A stretch of 64,000 bases of DNA, from positions 3,162,001 through 3,226,000 of the forward strand of contig NZ_FWXT01000001.1 of assembly GCF_900176535.1 (NCBI RefSeq). Reading direction: 5' to 3'. A model generated the notes under the pieces. It did no database searches and was not told where the DNA came from. It saw only the letters and a program-made list of their open reading frames with translations. This stretch comes from Pedobacter africanus. Lineage in GTDB: Bacteria; Bacteroidota; Bacteroidia; Sphingobacteriales; Sphingobacteriaceae. Position 1 is the first letter of the stretch. Every line of letters begins with the position of its first letter. The position numbers and the translations under genes were made by a program. Below are positions 41,874 to 50,397 of the stretch, in pieces.

Positions 41874-42623
41874 ATGGACAACAACAATCAAGATTGGTCA
41901 AAACAATCCGTTTTTGTAGAAGATATAACGGGTAAAGTTGCCAAAAAATTCTTTGCCAATGTATTCCTTTGGATGTTTGTGGCTTTGAGTGTTTCAACAG
42001 CCGTTGCATTTTATCTGGCAACCAATTCGGAATTACTTTATACTTTTTTTAGTGCCCAGACGGGTAAGCCAAATATTCTTGGCTGGATAGTAATGCTTTC
42101 ACCTTTGGGGATTTCATTGGCAATGAACTTCGGGCTAAGCCGATTCTCCTATGGTGCTATAGTTGGCCTGTTCATTCTGTTTGCTGCCTTATTAGGTATC
42201 AGTCTTAGCACAGTTTTATTAGTATACACTTCAGCTTCTATTATCAGTTGCTTTGCCGGTGCAGCAGGAATATTTGGCATCATGGCCTTTATGGGATATA
42301 CCACCAACATAGATTTAAGCAAATTTGGTCCTATATTAATGATTGGTGTGATAGGACTTATTATAGCAAGTATATTAAATGTCTTTATTCAAAGCGCAAA
42401 CTTTAGCTTGTTCATGGCGTATGTGGGTATTGCTATTTTTACAGCTTTAACAGCATATCATGTTCAAATGTTAAAAAGGATAGGGCAGGGAATAGAGGAA
42501 AGCGGTGCACAGATTCTGGATGCTGATTCTAAAAAACTGGCAATTATAGGAGCCATGTCTCTTTACGTTACCTTCATCAATATATTCTTGTCGTTGTTAA
42601 GAATATTCGGAGACAGAAGATAG
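41874..42623 (+). CDS. Bax inhibitor-1/YccA family membrane protein
   Basis: A 249-residue protein with seven predicted helices and a short cytosolic N-terminus (DNNNQDWSKQSVF). The GIFGIMAFMGYTTNIDLSKFG segment (partly GIMAFMGYTTNIDLSKF) and the last helices with GAMSLYVTFINIFLSLLRI match the BI-1/YccA family. Bacterial members act as proton-linked calcium leak channels or FtsH inhibitors in the cases studied. Which role applies here cannot be seen. Its own promoter and the terminator at 42641 make it a single-gene unit. Confidence 0.93.
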   Translation: MDNNNQDWSKQSVFVEDITGKVAKKFFANVFLWMFVALSVSTAVAFYLATNSELLYTFFSAQTGKPNILGWIVMLSPLGISLAMNFGLSRFSYGAIVGLFILFAALLGISLSTVLLVYTSASIISCFAGAAGIFGIMAFMGYTTNIDLSKFGPILMIGVIGLIIASILNVFIQSANFSLFMAYVGIAIFTALTAYHVQMLKRIGQGIEESGAQILDADSKKLAIIGAMSLYVTFINIFLSLLRIFGDRR

Positions 42624-42640
42624 TTCTTTAACAATAATCT

Positions 42641-42680
42641 AAAAGAAAGGCCCGTACAAAATGTACGGGCCTTTCTTTTT
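42641..42680. terminator. Strong bidirectional terminator between BI-1 and the decarboxylase
   Basis: A perfect 17-base stem: 42641-42657 with 42663-42679, loop of 5, T-rich on both sides (CTTTCTTTTT on +). It overlaps the stop codon of the decarboxylase gene (42679-42681). Confidence 0.9.
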
Positions 42681-43809
42681 ATACCATGGGTTCCATTTCG
42701 GTCACCAGATCAGATACAAACTCATCTATTTTTTTCCTGGTAATACCAGGCATACAGATGATATGGCTTTGCCCGTTCTCTGTGGCAATCTGCCATTTCA
42801 GACATATTTTAAGTGAGGGCTGCGGAAACACCACGGTGAGCGCTGAAGGGTTTCTCCAGGCGCCAAAACCGATCTCATTTAGCTTTTCAACTGCGTAGGC
42901 GGCAACTTCCAGGCTTTCCAGCGCCCGCTGTCTCAAGCCATCTATACCCATCTTTTTGATGGCATACCATAAAAAAACCGGACTGTGCCCATTTCTACTG
43001 CCGGTGATGGTAGTATCTACGGTACCTATATAAGGTACAGCCCTGCCAATCCTTTCCTTATAGTTCTTTTTAACCAACACCAAGCCACATGGAATTGGTG
43101 AGCCTATAAATTTATGGCCACTGATAGCCAAGCTGTCGGAACCACAGCTAAAATCAAAGCCCGGCTTTAAATCCAGCACGGCACTGTAAGTTCCAGCCAA
43201 AGCGGCATCACAATGGATGTACTGGTTTTTTACAGCCAGCTGGCGCAGGATGCTCTTTATTTCAGTCAAATCATCCTTAGCTTCGGTCATCGTAGTGCCA
43301 ATATTGGCCAGAATAATCACTGGCTGATCACGATGCATCTGTATCATCTGCTTCAGATCGTTGTAATCCATCTCTCCGTTTTCCTGGGTACTGATAACGA
43401 TACTTCTCAGGTTGAGCAGTTGAATATTCTTTTGGACACTATAGTGAGTAGATTCAGAGTAGTAAACAATCCCATTAGGATACAGCTCCCGTGCTACATA
43501 AAGGCCATATAAATTGCCTTCCGAACCACCATTGGTCACATACCCCCACCAGTTGTTTTGGGGAGCATTAAACAATTGCGCAAAGAACTGCAGTACTTCC
43601 TGTTCAAGTGACCTTGAATTGAGATCGTATGTAGATTCAACTTGCGGATCACCTACATTGTTCAAGGGGAGCTTCAATAGCGGATACAATTCAGAATAGT
43701 CAAAATCCCTGGCAATCGGATAGCCGATAAAATGTTCAGAACGCTTTTCGGCCTTTTTCATGTAAGCATTTAAACGTTCAAAGTCGACAGAATTTAATTT
43801 GGTTTGCAT
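42679..43809 (-). CDS. PLP-dependent decarboxylase, histidine-decarboxylase-like
   Basis: A 376-residue group II decarboxylase. The PLP lysine is K233 in ISGHKFIGSPIPCG; H122 in SESTHYSVQK would stack on the ring; WGYVTNGGSEGNLYG and the TITGSRNGHSP segment are also present. Length and these segments match the PLP-type histidine decarboxylase of Morganella and relatives closely, so histamine formation from histidine is the best guess. Other amino-acid decarboxylases share the fold. It is transcribed divergently from an Lrp/AsnC regulator with a CAG-N9-CTG site in the interval, which suggests amino-acid-responsive control. No antiporter or transporter gene is adjacent. Confidence 0.85.
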   Translation of the reverse strand: MQTKLNSVDFERLNAYMKKAEKRSEHFIGYPIARDFDYSELYPLLKLPLNNVGDPQVESTYDLNSRSLEQEVLQFFAQLFNAPQNNWWGYVTNGGSEGNLYGLYVARELYPNGIVYYSESTHYSVQKNIQLLNLRSIVISTQENGEMDYNDLKQMIQMHRDQPVIILANIGTTMTEAKDDLTEIKSILRQLAVKNQYIHCDAALAGTYSAVLDLKPGFDFSCGSDSLAISGHKFIGSPIPCGLVLVKKNYKERIGRAVPYIGTVDTTITGSRNGHSPVFLWYAIKKMGIDGLRQRALESLEVAAYAVEKLNEIGFGAWRNPSALTVVFPQPSLKICLKWQIATENGQSHIICMPGITRKKIDEFVSDLVTEMEPMV

Positions 43810-43826
43810 AAAAAATATTTATGCCA

Positions 43827-43834
43827 CAAAAGTA
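43827..43834 (-). promoter_or_regulatory. -7 box of the decarboxylase gene
   Basis: A perfect TAnnTTTG (TACTTTTG on the minus strand) lies 17 bases before the ATG at 43809. No good -33 TTG is visible, so activation by a regulator is possible. Confidence 0.45.
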
Positions 43835-43871
43835 CATTTACAAGGATTAAAACGATGCTAATAATAAAATT

Positions 43872-43886
43872 CAGTAATATTATCTG
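43872..43886. promoter_or_regulatory. Candidate Lrp-type operator
   Basis: CAGTAATATTATCTG is an imperfect palindrome. It agrees at 12 of 15 positions with the E. coli Lrp consensus (YAGHAWATTWTDCTR), including both outer CAG/CTG half sites. It lies 62 bases upstream of the decarboxylase start and 68 upstream of the Lrp gene. Confidence 0.4.
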
Positions 43887-43954
43887 ATTTTATAGATATT
43901 TACAGTTATTTTAACTTAACGTCGATACCATCATCCATTTTAACAGTAAAATTT

Positions 43955-44422
43955 ATGGCAGGCGAACTGGATAACTTTGACAAGCAGATACTTAACATCC
44001 TACAAAAAGATGCTGCCCTGGCAGCTAAAGACATTGCAGCGCAGATAGGCCTTAGCGTTTCTCCTACCTACGAACGCATCAAAAGGCTAAAGCAAGATGG
44101 TTACATCGATAAATATGTGGCCCTGGTAAATCGTGTTAAACTGGGCAAGCATCTCCTGGTCCTTTGTCACGTTACCTTGAAACAGCAATCGTTAGACACC
44201 CTAAAACAATTTGAAGAGGCTGTAGTTTCTCTCAACGAAGTGCTGGAAGTGATGTGCATTGCCGGCAGTCAGGATTATGTGCTTAAAATTGCCGTAAAGG
44301 ATGTAAACGATTACCACGAATTTGTGATGCAACATCTGTCTACCTTTTCCAATGTATCTAATCTGAACAGTAGCTTCATCTTAAAAGAGATTAAAAAAGA
44401 GACTGCATTAGAGATTGAGTAA
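43955..44422 (+). CDS. Lrp/AsnC family transcriptional regulator
   Basis: A 155-residue Lrp-type protein: an N-terminal winged helix-turn-helix (DNFDKQILNILQKDAALAAK, then AQIGLSVSPTYERIKRLKQDGYI) and a C-terminal RAM domain (~65-150). Such regulators sense amino acids through the RAM domain and often control neighbouring transport or degradation genes. The divergent decarboxylase gene is the likely target, and self-control is likely. The ATG at 43955 is the first in-frame ATG. Confidence 0.93.
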   Translation: MAGELDNFDKQILNILQKDAALAAKDIAAQIGLSVSPTYERIKRLKQDGYIDKYVALVNRVKLGKHLLVLCHVTLKQQSLDTLKQFEEAVVSLNEVLEVMCIAGSQDYVLKIAVKDVNDYHEFVMQHLSTFSNVSNLNSSFILKEIKKETALEIE

Positions 44423-44783
44423 GGTCTTCTGTTTTTCCAGCGGCCAAACCAACACCAACTATTGGGCAGATCAGGGGCTTATCCAAGTTTGCTCCAGGTT
44501 TGGCGGGGAAAAGGTACTCATTATCCCGATAAGTTTCGAAGCGGACTCAGATCAGCCCTTGATTTGGTATTTACTTAACCTTAATTAGACATATAGCTTA
44601 ACAGTACATTATATCGTGCTTATCTGATTCCGCATTTAAGCTGATCCCCTCATTCCGGGGCAAAGTGGCTGTTTTGAATAGGTAGACCATGTTTTCGCCA
44701 TCATCTTTCTTGAAAATCGGTTTCAGCAAGAGCAGCAGGGTAAAGGCAACTCCTGATCAACCTGTACCATATTGTCTGTATTA
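44423..44783. other. 361-base interval with no intact gene
   Basis: No convincing gene, tRNA or riboswitch. On the minus strand 44598-44756 holds a short frame described as a possible gene remnant. I see no promoter or strong terminator here. The left part (44423-44597) has nothing I can assign. Confidence 0.6.
44598..44756 (-). pseudogene. Possible remnant of a membrane protein C-terminus
   Basis: A 52-codon frame without its own start, bounded by an upstream TGA: VAFTLLLLLKPIFKKDDGEN, then a hydrophilic tail ending SDKHDIMYC. The look is of the last membrane helix and cytosolic tail of a transporter whose remainder has been lost. Weak evidence; it may be random coding. Confidence 0.3.
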
Positions 44784-45707
44784 TTATTTATTAAACTCCG
44801 GATAAGGGAAACCCTTTCCGGTTTCGCAAAGCGATTTCAGGCTCCTGAAAAAAAGCGCCCAGTCAAAGCTGCAGCTTGCAAATTCTGGTGTGTATGCTGC
44901 CCAGCCATCATGATGAAATAATAAAATACAGCCTTTTTTATGCGCTTCCAGTTCAAAAGTGAGCGTAGTGCCGATCCAGTCCTCAAAGGCTTTTAAGCAG
45001 CGCCATTTAACCAGGCTATAAGGCCTGAGTTCCGTTACCTCCATCTCTTTGAAATAATCGGGGCCAAAACCGAACCTCAGTGTGCTTCCGGTTTCCGGCT
45101 TTGCAATCGTATCTGGTGTCCACCAGCCAGCCAGCCCTTTCTGTGTGGTGATGGCTTCATAAACTGTTTCTATAGGTACGGTAATCAATAGCCTGTGGTA
45201 AATGCTTTTTGTAGCCTGCTGGTCAGGGGTTTCGATAGATTGGCTGGTAACGTCCGCTGTGGTTTCTTTTGGTGTAGGCTTACCTGCGCCTGTTGTAATG
45301 AGCATTTTTAAGCTGCCCTGTATGTAATGTGTCCACGCATCGTGGCAAACCTGGTAACATTCATAGGTAGGAACCAGGCCTTTGTGCGTGAATTTTAATG
45401 CTGTCTTTCCTCCCTTTTTGGTGAGTTCAAAGGTTACATAGGTGTCTTTCCATTCCGTTTTGTCGGTAGTAAACTTAAAATAGTTATCTAGCACATGCCA
45501 GGTTACCCTGGTGTTCATTTCCATGTCCGTAATTTTTATTTTACAGCGATGTACATCCTGGTAATGGTACAAAAACTCATCATTGATTTTGTCAGTAGAT
45601 CCTTCAATGTTTTCTGACCACCATCCGCGGACGTTATTGATGGCCTTGAATACCTGTTCGGGGGTAGCATCTACGGTAATTTCTGTTGTGAAATCTTCTT
45701 GTTTCAT
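44784..45707 (-). CDS. Two-domain SRPBCC (AHSA1-like) protein
   Basis: A 307-residue cytosolic protein made of two START/Bet v1-like AHSA1 domains (~1-140 and ~165-307). Each begins with a family pattern: TVDATPEQVFKAINNVRGWW, and TVPIETVYEAITTQKGLAGWW-like (shown as VPIETVYEAITTQKGLAGWW). AHSA1-type domains bind small hydrophobic ligands or act as chaperone co-factors; ligand unknown. The gene is divergent from the AraC/GlxA regulator. Confidence 0.88.
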   Translation of the reverse strand: MKQEDFTTEITVDATPEQVFKAINNVRGWWSENIEGSTDKINDEFLYHYQDVHRCKIKITDMEMNTRVTWHVLDNYFKFTTDKTEWKDTYVTFELTKKGGKTALKFTHKGLVPTYECYQVCHDAWTHYIQGSLKMLITTGAGKPTPKETTADVTSQSIETPDQQATKSIYHRLLITVPIETVYEAITTQKGLAGWWTPDTIAKPETGSTLRFGFGPDYFKEMEVTELRPYSLVKWRCLKAFEDWIGTTLTFELEAHKKGCILLFHHDGWAAYTPEFASCSFDWALFFRSLKSLCETGKGFPYPEFNK

Positions 45708-45754
45708 CTTTGGGCTTTTTGATATGTAATTGTCAAGTTTTCATTTTGTTAGGT

Positions 45755-45762
45755 CAAATTTA
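45755..45762 (-). promoter_or_regulatory. -7 box of the SRPBCC gene
   Basis: A perfect TAnnTTTG (TAAATTTG, minus strand) lies 47 bases before the ATG at 45707. The -33 part is not clear. Confidence 0.45.
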
Positions 45763-45810
45763 CGAATGGGTTAGGACTTAAGTAGGGTGTAAAATAGACT
45801 TTATAAGGGG

Positions 45811-45841
45811 TTGATTTAGACAGTTGACTTGTTTAACTTTG
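45811..45841 (+). promoter_or_regulatory. Promoter of the AraC/GlxA regulator gene
   Basis: TTG (45811-45813) is 20 bases from a perfect TAACTTTG (45834-45841). The leader to the ATG at 45860 would be about 15 bases. Confidence 0.8.
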
Positions 45842-45859
45842 TCATACAGATCAATAGCT

Positions 45860-46852
45860 ATGAAACACCTCAGTATACTGGTACCGGATGTCCAGGCTGG
45901 CCCTAATACCTTATCCTGCATAGTGGGGGCTTACCACATTTTTACTGAGGCCAATAAATATAGGAATCAACATAACCAGCCAGAGGTGTTCAGTATTGAA
46001 CTGGCCGGGGTAACGGGGCAGTCGAGTTTTGTGAATGGTTTGCTAACCATTATGCCACAGGTGCATGTGGATACGATACACAAAACCGATCTGATTATTA
46101 TTCCTGCAATTGCGGCGGCTTTTAAAGAAGTGGAAGCGGGCAATGCCGTACTTGTAGATTGGATTCTTAAACAGTATAAAATAGGGGCTGAGGTTGCCAG
46201 CATGTGTACCGGCGCGTATATACTGGCTTCGACGGGCTTGCTGGATAAAAAAAGTTGCTCTATTCACTGGAATGCTGCTGCAAATTTCCGAACGCTATTT
46301 CCCAAGGTAAACTTAAAAGCTGAAAAACTGATTACAGACGAGGAGGGTATTTATACCAATGGTGGGGGCTACTCGTTTTTGAACCTGTTGATTTATCTGG
46401 TTGAAAAATATTACGACCGGCAAACGGCGATTTATTGTTCCAAGATTTTTCAGATTGACATCGACCGGCAAACGCAATCTGATTTTGTCATTTTCAGTGG
46501 GCAAAAATCGCATGGAGATGAAGTGATCAGGCAGGCACAGGAGTATATTGAGGAGAATTTTGCAGAGAAGCTTTCTGTTGAACAGCTTTCCAAAAGGTTT
46601 ACTGTTGGAAGGAGGAATTTTGATCGTCGCTTTATTAAAGCAACAGGTAATACACCCGTAGAATATCAGCAGCGTGTAAAGATTGAGTCTGCAAAAAAGG
46701 CATTGGAAACTTCGCGTAAAACGATCAACGAGGTAATGTACGAGGTGGGGTATGCCGATGTAAAGGCATTCCGGGAAGTTTTTCGTAAAATTACCGGAAT
46801 GTCGCCCCTGGAGTATAAAAGCAAATACAATAAATCCATGGGGAATTTTTAA
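45860..46852 (+). CDS. GlxA-type AraC regulator with DJ-1/PfpI domain
   Basis: A 330-residue regulator. Residues ~1-195 form a DJ-1/PfpI (class I glutamine amidotransferase-like) domain with the nucleophile-elbow cysteine in VASMCTGAYILA. Residues ~230-325 are a double helix-turn-helix AraC domain (FTVGRRNFDRRF, GYADVKAFREVFRKITGMSPLEY-like). The start is the ATG at 45860, placed just after a strong promoter; the earlier in-frame ATG at 45824 lies inside the promoter. The ligand is not known. It may control the divergent SRPBCC gene or the esterase 36 bases downstream. Confidence 0.92.
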   Translation: MKHLSILVPDVQAGPNTLSCIVGAYHIFTEANKYRNQHNQPEVFSIELAGVTGQSSFVNGLLTIMPQVHVDTIHKTDLIIIPAIAAAFKEVEAGNAVLVDWILKQYKIGAEVASMCTGAYILASTGLLDKKSCSIHWNAAANFRTLFPKVNLKAEKLITDEEGIYTNGGGYSFLNLLIYLVEKYYDRQTAIYCSKIFQIDIDRQTQSDFVIFSGQKSHGDEVIRQAQEYIEENFAEKLSVEQLSKRFTVGRRNFDRRFIKATGNTPVEYQQRVKIESAKKALETSRKTINEVMYEVGYADVKAFREVFRKITGMSPLEYKSKYNKSMGNF

Positions 46853-46888
46853 TTTCGTTGCATCGCTTTCGGGCGCAAACGATACATC

Positions 46889-47743
46889 ATGAAAAACACA
46901 TTGCTAATTGCCTTGTTTACCTTTTTTGCACTTTCTGGCGCAAAATCGCAATCTAAATGGATTCCCGAAAATACCAAAATATTCGGTCTTGGCTATGTAG
47001 ATCAGTTGCATTCCGAAATTTTGAAGGAAGACCGGGTCCTCAATATTTACCTGCCGGAGGACTATGATCTTAAAAAACGATATCCGGTGATTTACCTGCT
47101 GGACGGAGCTGCTGATGAAGATTTTATCCATGTTGTGGGCTTGGTACAATACAACACTTTTTCCTGGATCAGCAGGATTCCGCAGTCGGTAGTGGTAGGC
47201 ATTGCCAATACCAACAGGCGCAGGGATTTTACTGCGCCTTCTATACGGGAAAGCGATCAAAAGATCATCCCTCAGAATGGGGGAAGTGAAAAATTTATGG
47301 CTTTCCTCGAGAAGGAACTTCAGCCATTCATCGAAAAAAAGTACAGGACAAGCTCCGATAAAACCATTATCGGACAGTCTTTAGGCGGCTTGCTGGCAAC
47401 TGAAATATTGTTCACAAAACCTTCGCTGTTCAATGCCTACATCATTATCAGTCCGAGTTTATGGTGGAAAGACGGCGCTTTGCTAAATGACAATCCCGCG
47501 ATTTTGAAATCGGATTATGCCATTCCAACCAAAATCTATATCGGTGTAGGTAAGGAGGGTTCTATTGATGGCTCAAAAAATCACATTATGGAAGATGATG
47601 CCAGGTTGCTGGCAGATAAAATAAAGAAAGGACAGTCTAAATACCTGAAAGTGTATTTTGATTACCTCCCTGAAGAGGACCATGCCACGGCTGGACATCC
47701 GGCATTGTTTAATGCATTCCGTCTTTTATATCCAAAAAAATAA
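46889..47743 (+). CDS. Exported alpha/beta hydrolase, esterase D / enterochelin-esterase-like
   Basis: A 284-residue alpha/beta hydrolase with a signal peptide (MKNTLLIALFTFFALSGAKS). The nucleophile is in IIGQSLGGLLATE (G-x-S-x-G), an Asp lies in the C-terminal half and a His in DHATAGHPALF. The fold and length match the Fes/esterase D group, which hydrolyses siderophore or other esters. The substrate cannot be told. It follows the AraC/GlxA gene by 36 bases. Confidence 0.88.
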   Translation: MKNTLLIALFTFFALSGAKSQSKWIPENTKIFGLGYVDQLHSEILKEDRVLNIYLPEDYDLKKRYPVIYLLDGAADEDFIHVVGLVQYNTFSWISRIPQSVVVGIANTNRRRDFTAPSIRESDQKIIPQNGGSEKFMAFLEKELQPFIEKKYRTSSDKTIIGQSLGGLLATEILFTKPSLFNAYIIISPSLWWKDGALLNDNPAILKSDYAIPTKIYIGVGKEGSIDGSKNHIMEDDARLLADKIKKGQSKYLKVYFDYLPEEDHATAGHPALFNAFRLLYPKK

Positions 47744-47820
47744 TACGGGTTTAAAACAATTTGATTTTTATTGGGTATATTAAGTAACTAATTAACCAAT
47801 TGTTCAATAAAGACTTTATA

Positions 47821-48297
47821 ATGAAAAATACCCCTCTTTACCTTGCATTTATGGCCTTGCCATTGTTGTTAAGCTGCGGTAGCAATACTAATACCGATCA
47901 GAAAGGCGATCTCGCGGATACAGATTCTGTGATCAATAAACAATGTTTTGTTGCTGCCGATGGCAAAGACACCGCAAATCTTGTGGTAAATACCAAAGGG
48001 AGCGGAAAGGTAAGCGGCCATCTGACCATTAATTATGCAGAGAAGGGGAAAAATGATGGGGAAATTGAGGGTAAATTTAGTGGTGATACCCTATTCGTTG
48101 ATTATACCTTTAAAATAGGTGAGACCAACAAGACCGTTTATAAAAATCCGCTTGCTTTACTGAAGAAAGACGGTAAAATGGTGCTTGGCGTTGGACAGAT
48201 AGAAACCACCATGGGCAGGTCTTATTTTGTAAAGGGCAAACCCATCAGCTTTGACAAAGGCCGGTTTATTTTTAGTTCTGCTGAGTGTAAGGAATAA
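47821..48297 (+). CDS. Predicted lipoprotein of unknown function
   Basis: A 158-residue lipoprotein: MKNTPLYLAFMALPLLLSC with lipobox LLSC, then an acidic linker and a beta-rich domain (SGKVSGHLTINYAEKGKNDG, GEIEGKFSGDTLFVDYTF). I do not recognise the family. The ATG at 47821 begins the signal; seven further codons upstream do not. It is convergent with the ThuA gene, 4 bases apart. Confidence 0.8.
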   Translation: MKNTPLYLAFMALPLLLSCGSNTNTDQKGDLADTDSVINKQCFVAADGKDTANLVVNTKGSGKVSGHLTINYAEKGKNDGEIEGKFSGDTLFVDYTFKIGETNKTVYKNPLALLKKDGKMVLGVGQIETTMGRSYFVKGKPISFDKGRFIFSSAECKE

Positions 48298-48301
48298 AGA
48301 C

Positions 48302-49030
48302 TTATTTTTTATGTTGCTTTACAGACCAATTGATGCCCTGTTGAAGCAGTTTCCTGAAATTGGGATTTGCAAAGGCTTCCGGCCCATGGCCTAATTGGAT
48401 AAACAAGACATCAGTGTTGCCGTAGTAGTTGGTCCAGGCAATATACCTGGAACTGCCGGGGTGACTGGTACTCAACAAAGGTTTAATGCCAGGTTGGGTA
48501 CCAAACTTGCCGTACACCTCATCAAATATTTCAAAATCTTTAATGCCCCTGGTTACAGGATGGCGCTTGTTTTCTATTTTTACCGGAATGGTTACATCAT
48601 GCTGGTAGGTCGATTGAAATGTATCGCGATTGACGACGGTGGCTTTTTCATAGTATTTTCCGCCAATGATGCGCTGAAATTCATCCCAGTCCTGATAGGA
48701 GACCAGTGCATGATGCAGGAATATCATGGCTTTGCCCTTTTGTAACAGCCGCAGGTAGGCCTGCTTTTGCTGTTCGGTAATGCTGTTGTACATATCGTAA
48801 AAGACGAGGGCATCATAGCGGGCTACCCCTTCACCGGCAATCAATTCGTTGGCTCTGGGCTGTTCCAGTTTGTCGTAGCTAAAATTTAGGTCGTCAAACA
48901 TTTGATAAAAAGGTGCCTGCTTAAAGCCATGGCCACCCGTAACAATCAGCAGGTGTGTTTTTTTCTGCGTAAAGGCTGTAACACTGAATAGCCACAATAA
49001 TAGGGTTAACCTGATCGTCTTCATTATCAT
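48302..49030 (-). CDS. ThuA-like domain protein, exported
   Basis: A 242-residue protein with a signal peptide (MKTIRLTLLLWLFSVTAFTQ; start at ATG 49024 or 49030). The domain fits ThuA (GATase-like): LIVTGGHGFKQAPFYQMFDDL-like start, YDALVFYDMYN, and FLHHALVSYQDWDEF. ThuA proteins are linked with sugar (trehalose) use but their reaction is unclear. It follows the MFS gene by 24 bases and is probably in one transcript with it. Confidence 0.88.
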   Translation of the reverse strand: MIMKTIRLTLLLWLFSVTAFTQKKTHLLIVTGGHGFKQAPFYQMFDDLNFSYDKLEQPRANELIAGEGVARYDALVFYDMYNSITEQQKQAYLRLLQKGKAMIFLHHALVSYQDWDEFQRIIGGKYYEKATVVNRDTFQSTYQHDVTIPVKIENKRHPVTRGIKDFEIFDEVYGKFGTQPGIKPLLSTSHPGSSRYIAWTNYYGNTDVLFIQLGHGPEAFANPNFRKLLQQGINWSVKQHKK

Positions 49031-49054
49031 TAAATTTTAATGAAGATAAGCTTT

Positions 49055-50284
49055 CTATTTGTGATTTAACAGAAGGGCGGCCGCTTGCCGGCGCGAAAAT
49101 TTTGTTTTATAGAATACAAACAATATAGTTGCCAGCAGGCCGATCATTCCGGATAGGCAAACCGCCAGTCGTGGGCCGAAAGCATGTGCTGTCCAGCCGA
49201 TCAGGAGGCTCCCGATAGGGATCATACCCTGGTAGGCCATTACGTAGTAGCTGATGGCTCTGCCTCTCATTTCGGGAATCGCATGTGTTTGGATATACGT
49301 ATTGATGGATGAGGTCTGTGCCATCATGCCAAGTCCGCTTAATCCCATAAAGGCAAGCGCTAATGGCAGAATGCCCGACCAGGAAAGCAGCATCAGACTG
49401 ACGCCAAATATGGCACTGGCGATAATGGTGATCTTCATGATAGGTTTGGCTGATTTTAGGTTGGCCAGATACATGGCCGCAACAACTGAACCTAAGCCGG
49501 CTGCACTTTCAAACCAGCTGAAAGTACCGGCATCACCATGAAAAAGATCCTTGGCAAAAATGGGCATCAGGGTGTTGAACGGAATAACAAACAAGCTGCT
49601 GATCCCTATCATTACAATCATGCTGCTCAGGTCCTTATCCCCGGAAATGTATCTGAAGCCCTCCTCAAGCTCTGTCCAGATGCTTTTTTGACCATGAGGC
49701 AATACCCTGATGTTGAGTTTCATCATCATCAGGCAGGTGAGCACGGGTATATAACTTACAAAATTTCCGATAAAACAAAAATCTTCACCCAGGGTGCTCA
49801 GGATTACACCTGCAATGGCCGGGCCCATAATGCGGGCAAGATTGGCCATAGTAGAGTTCAGGGCAATGGCGTTGGGCAGATCATCTTTATCTTCCACCAT
49901 TTCTACCATCAGGGATTGTCGGCAGGTGACATCAAAGGCGTTGATGATCCCCTGAATAAGGCTTAGGGCAATAATCAGTGGAATGTTATAGAACTTAAAG
50001 AATATCAGGAGGGCAAGGGCGCCAGCCTGCAGCATGGAAATGACCTGGGTGATGAGCAGAATTTTATAACGGTTATGCCTGTCTATTAAACTACCCGCGT
50101 AGGGCGACAACAAGAGGGAGGGTATTAAGCTTACAAAACCCACCAGTCCGAGCATCATAGCCGAATCTGTTAATCTGTAGACCAACCAGCTTACCGCAGT
50201 CTTCTGCATCCATGTGCCAATAAGTGAAATGGATTGTCCGTAAAAGAAGAGTTGAAAATTGCGGTACTTTAATGATCTGAACAT
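49055..50284 (-). CDS. MFS transporter, EntS-like exporter group
   Basis: A 409-residue major-facilitator protein with about 12 helices. The N-terminus FRSLKYRNFQLFFYGQSISLIGTWMQ and the cytosolic loop RHNRYKILLITQ are those of the MFS_3/EntS-like exporters. Members export siderophores or drugs; the real cargo here is unknown. It is the first gene of MFS-ThuA, divergent from a LysR regulator across a 113-base interval with repeats that may be its operator. Confidence 0.9.
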   Translation of the reverse strand: MFRSLKYRNFQLFFYGQSISLIGTWMQKTAVSWLVYRLTDSAMMLGLVGFVSLIPSLLLSPYAGSLIDRHNRYKILLITQVISMLQAGALALLIFFKFYNIPLIIALSLIQGIINAFDVTCRQSLMVEMVEDKDDLPNAIALNSTMANLARIMGPAIAGVILSTLGEDFCFIGNFVSYIPVLTCLMMMKLNIRVLPHGQKSIWTELEEGFRYISGDKDLSSMIVMIGISSLFVIPFNTLMPIFAKDLFHGDAGTFSWFESAAGLGSVVAAMYLANLKSAKPIMKITIIASAIFGVSLMLLSWSGILPLALAFMGLSGLGMMAQTSSINTYIQTHAIPEMRGRAISYYVMAYQGMIPIGSLLIGWTAHAFGPRLAVCLSGMIGLLATILFVFYKTKFSRRQAAALLLNHK

Positions 50285-50344
50285 AGGTGTCTTTTGTTTT
50301 TAATGACGTGCCACAAATTTCGGGATTCGATTTAAATAGATAAA

Positions 50345-50381
50345 ATTGATTGTTTTAATGATATTGATTAGTTTTAACGAT
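50345..50381. repeat. Tandem repeats in the MFS-LysR intergenic region
   Basis: Two near-identical units: ATTGATTGTTTTAATGAT (50345-50362) and ATTGATTAGTTTTAACGAT (50363-50381), followed by a partial third TTGATAATTG. They lie 17-53 bases upstream of the LysR start. They look like a binding array for the LysR protein. Confidence 0.6.
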
Positions 50382-50397
50382 TGATAATTGCCGTTAT

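Noticed and set aside
50284..50330. TGGCAC upstream of the MFS gene as a -24 element for sigma-54
   Set aside because: The -12 part (TTGCA) is absent at the required distance.
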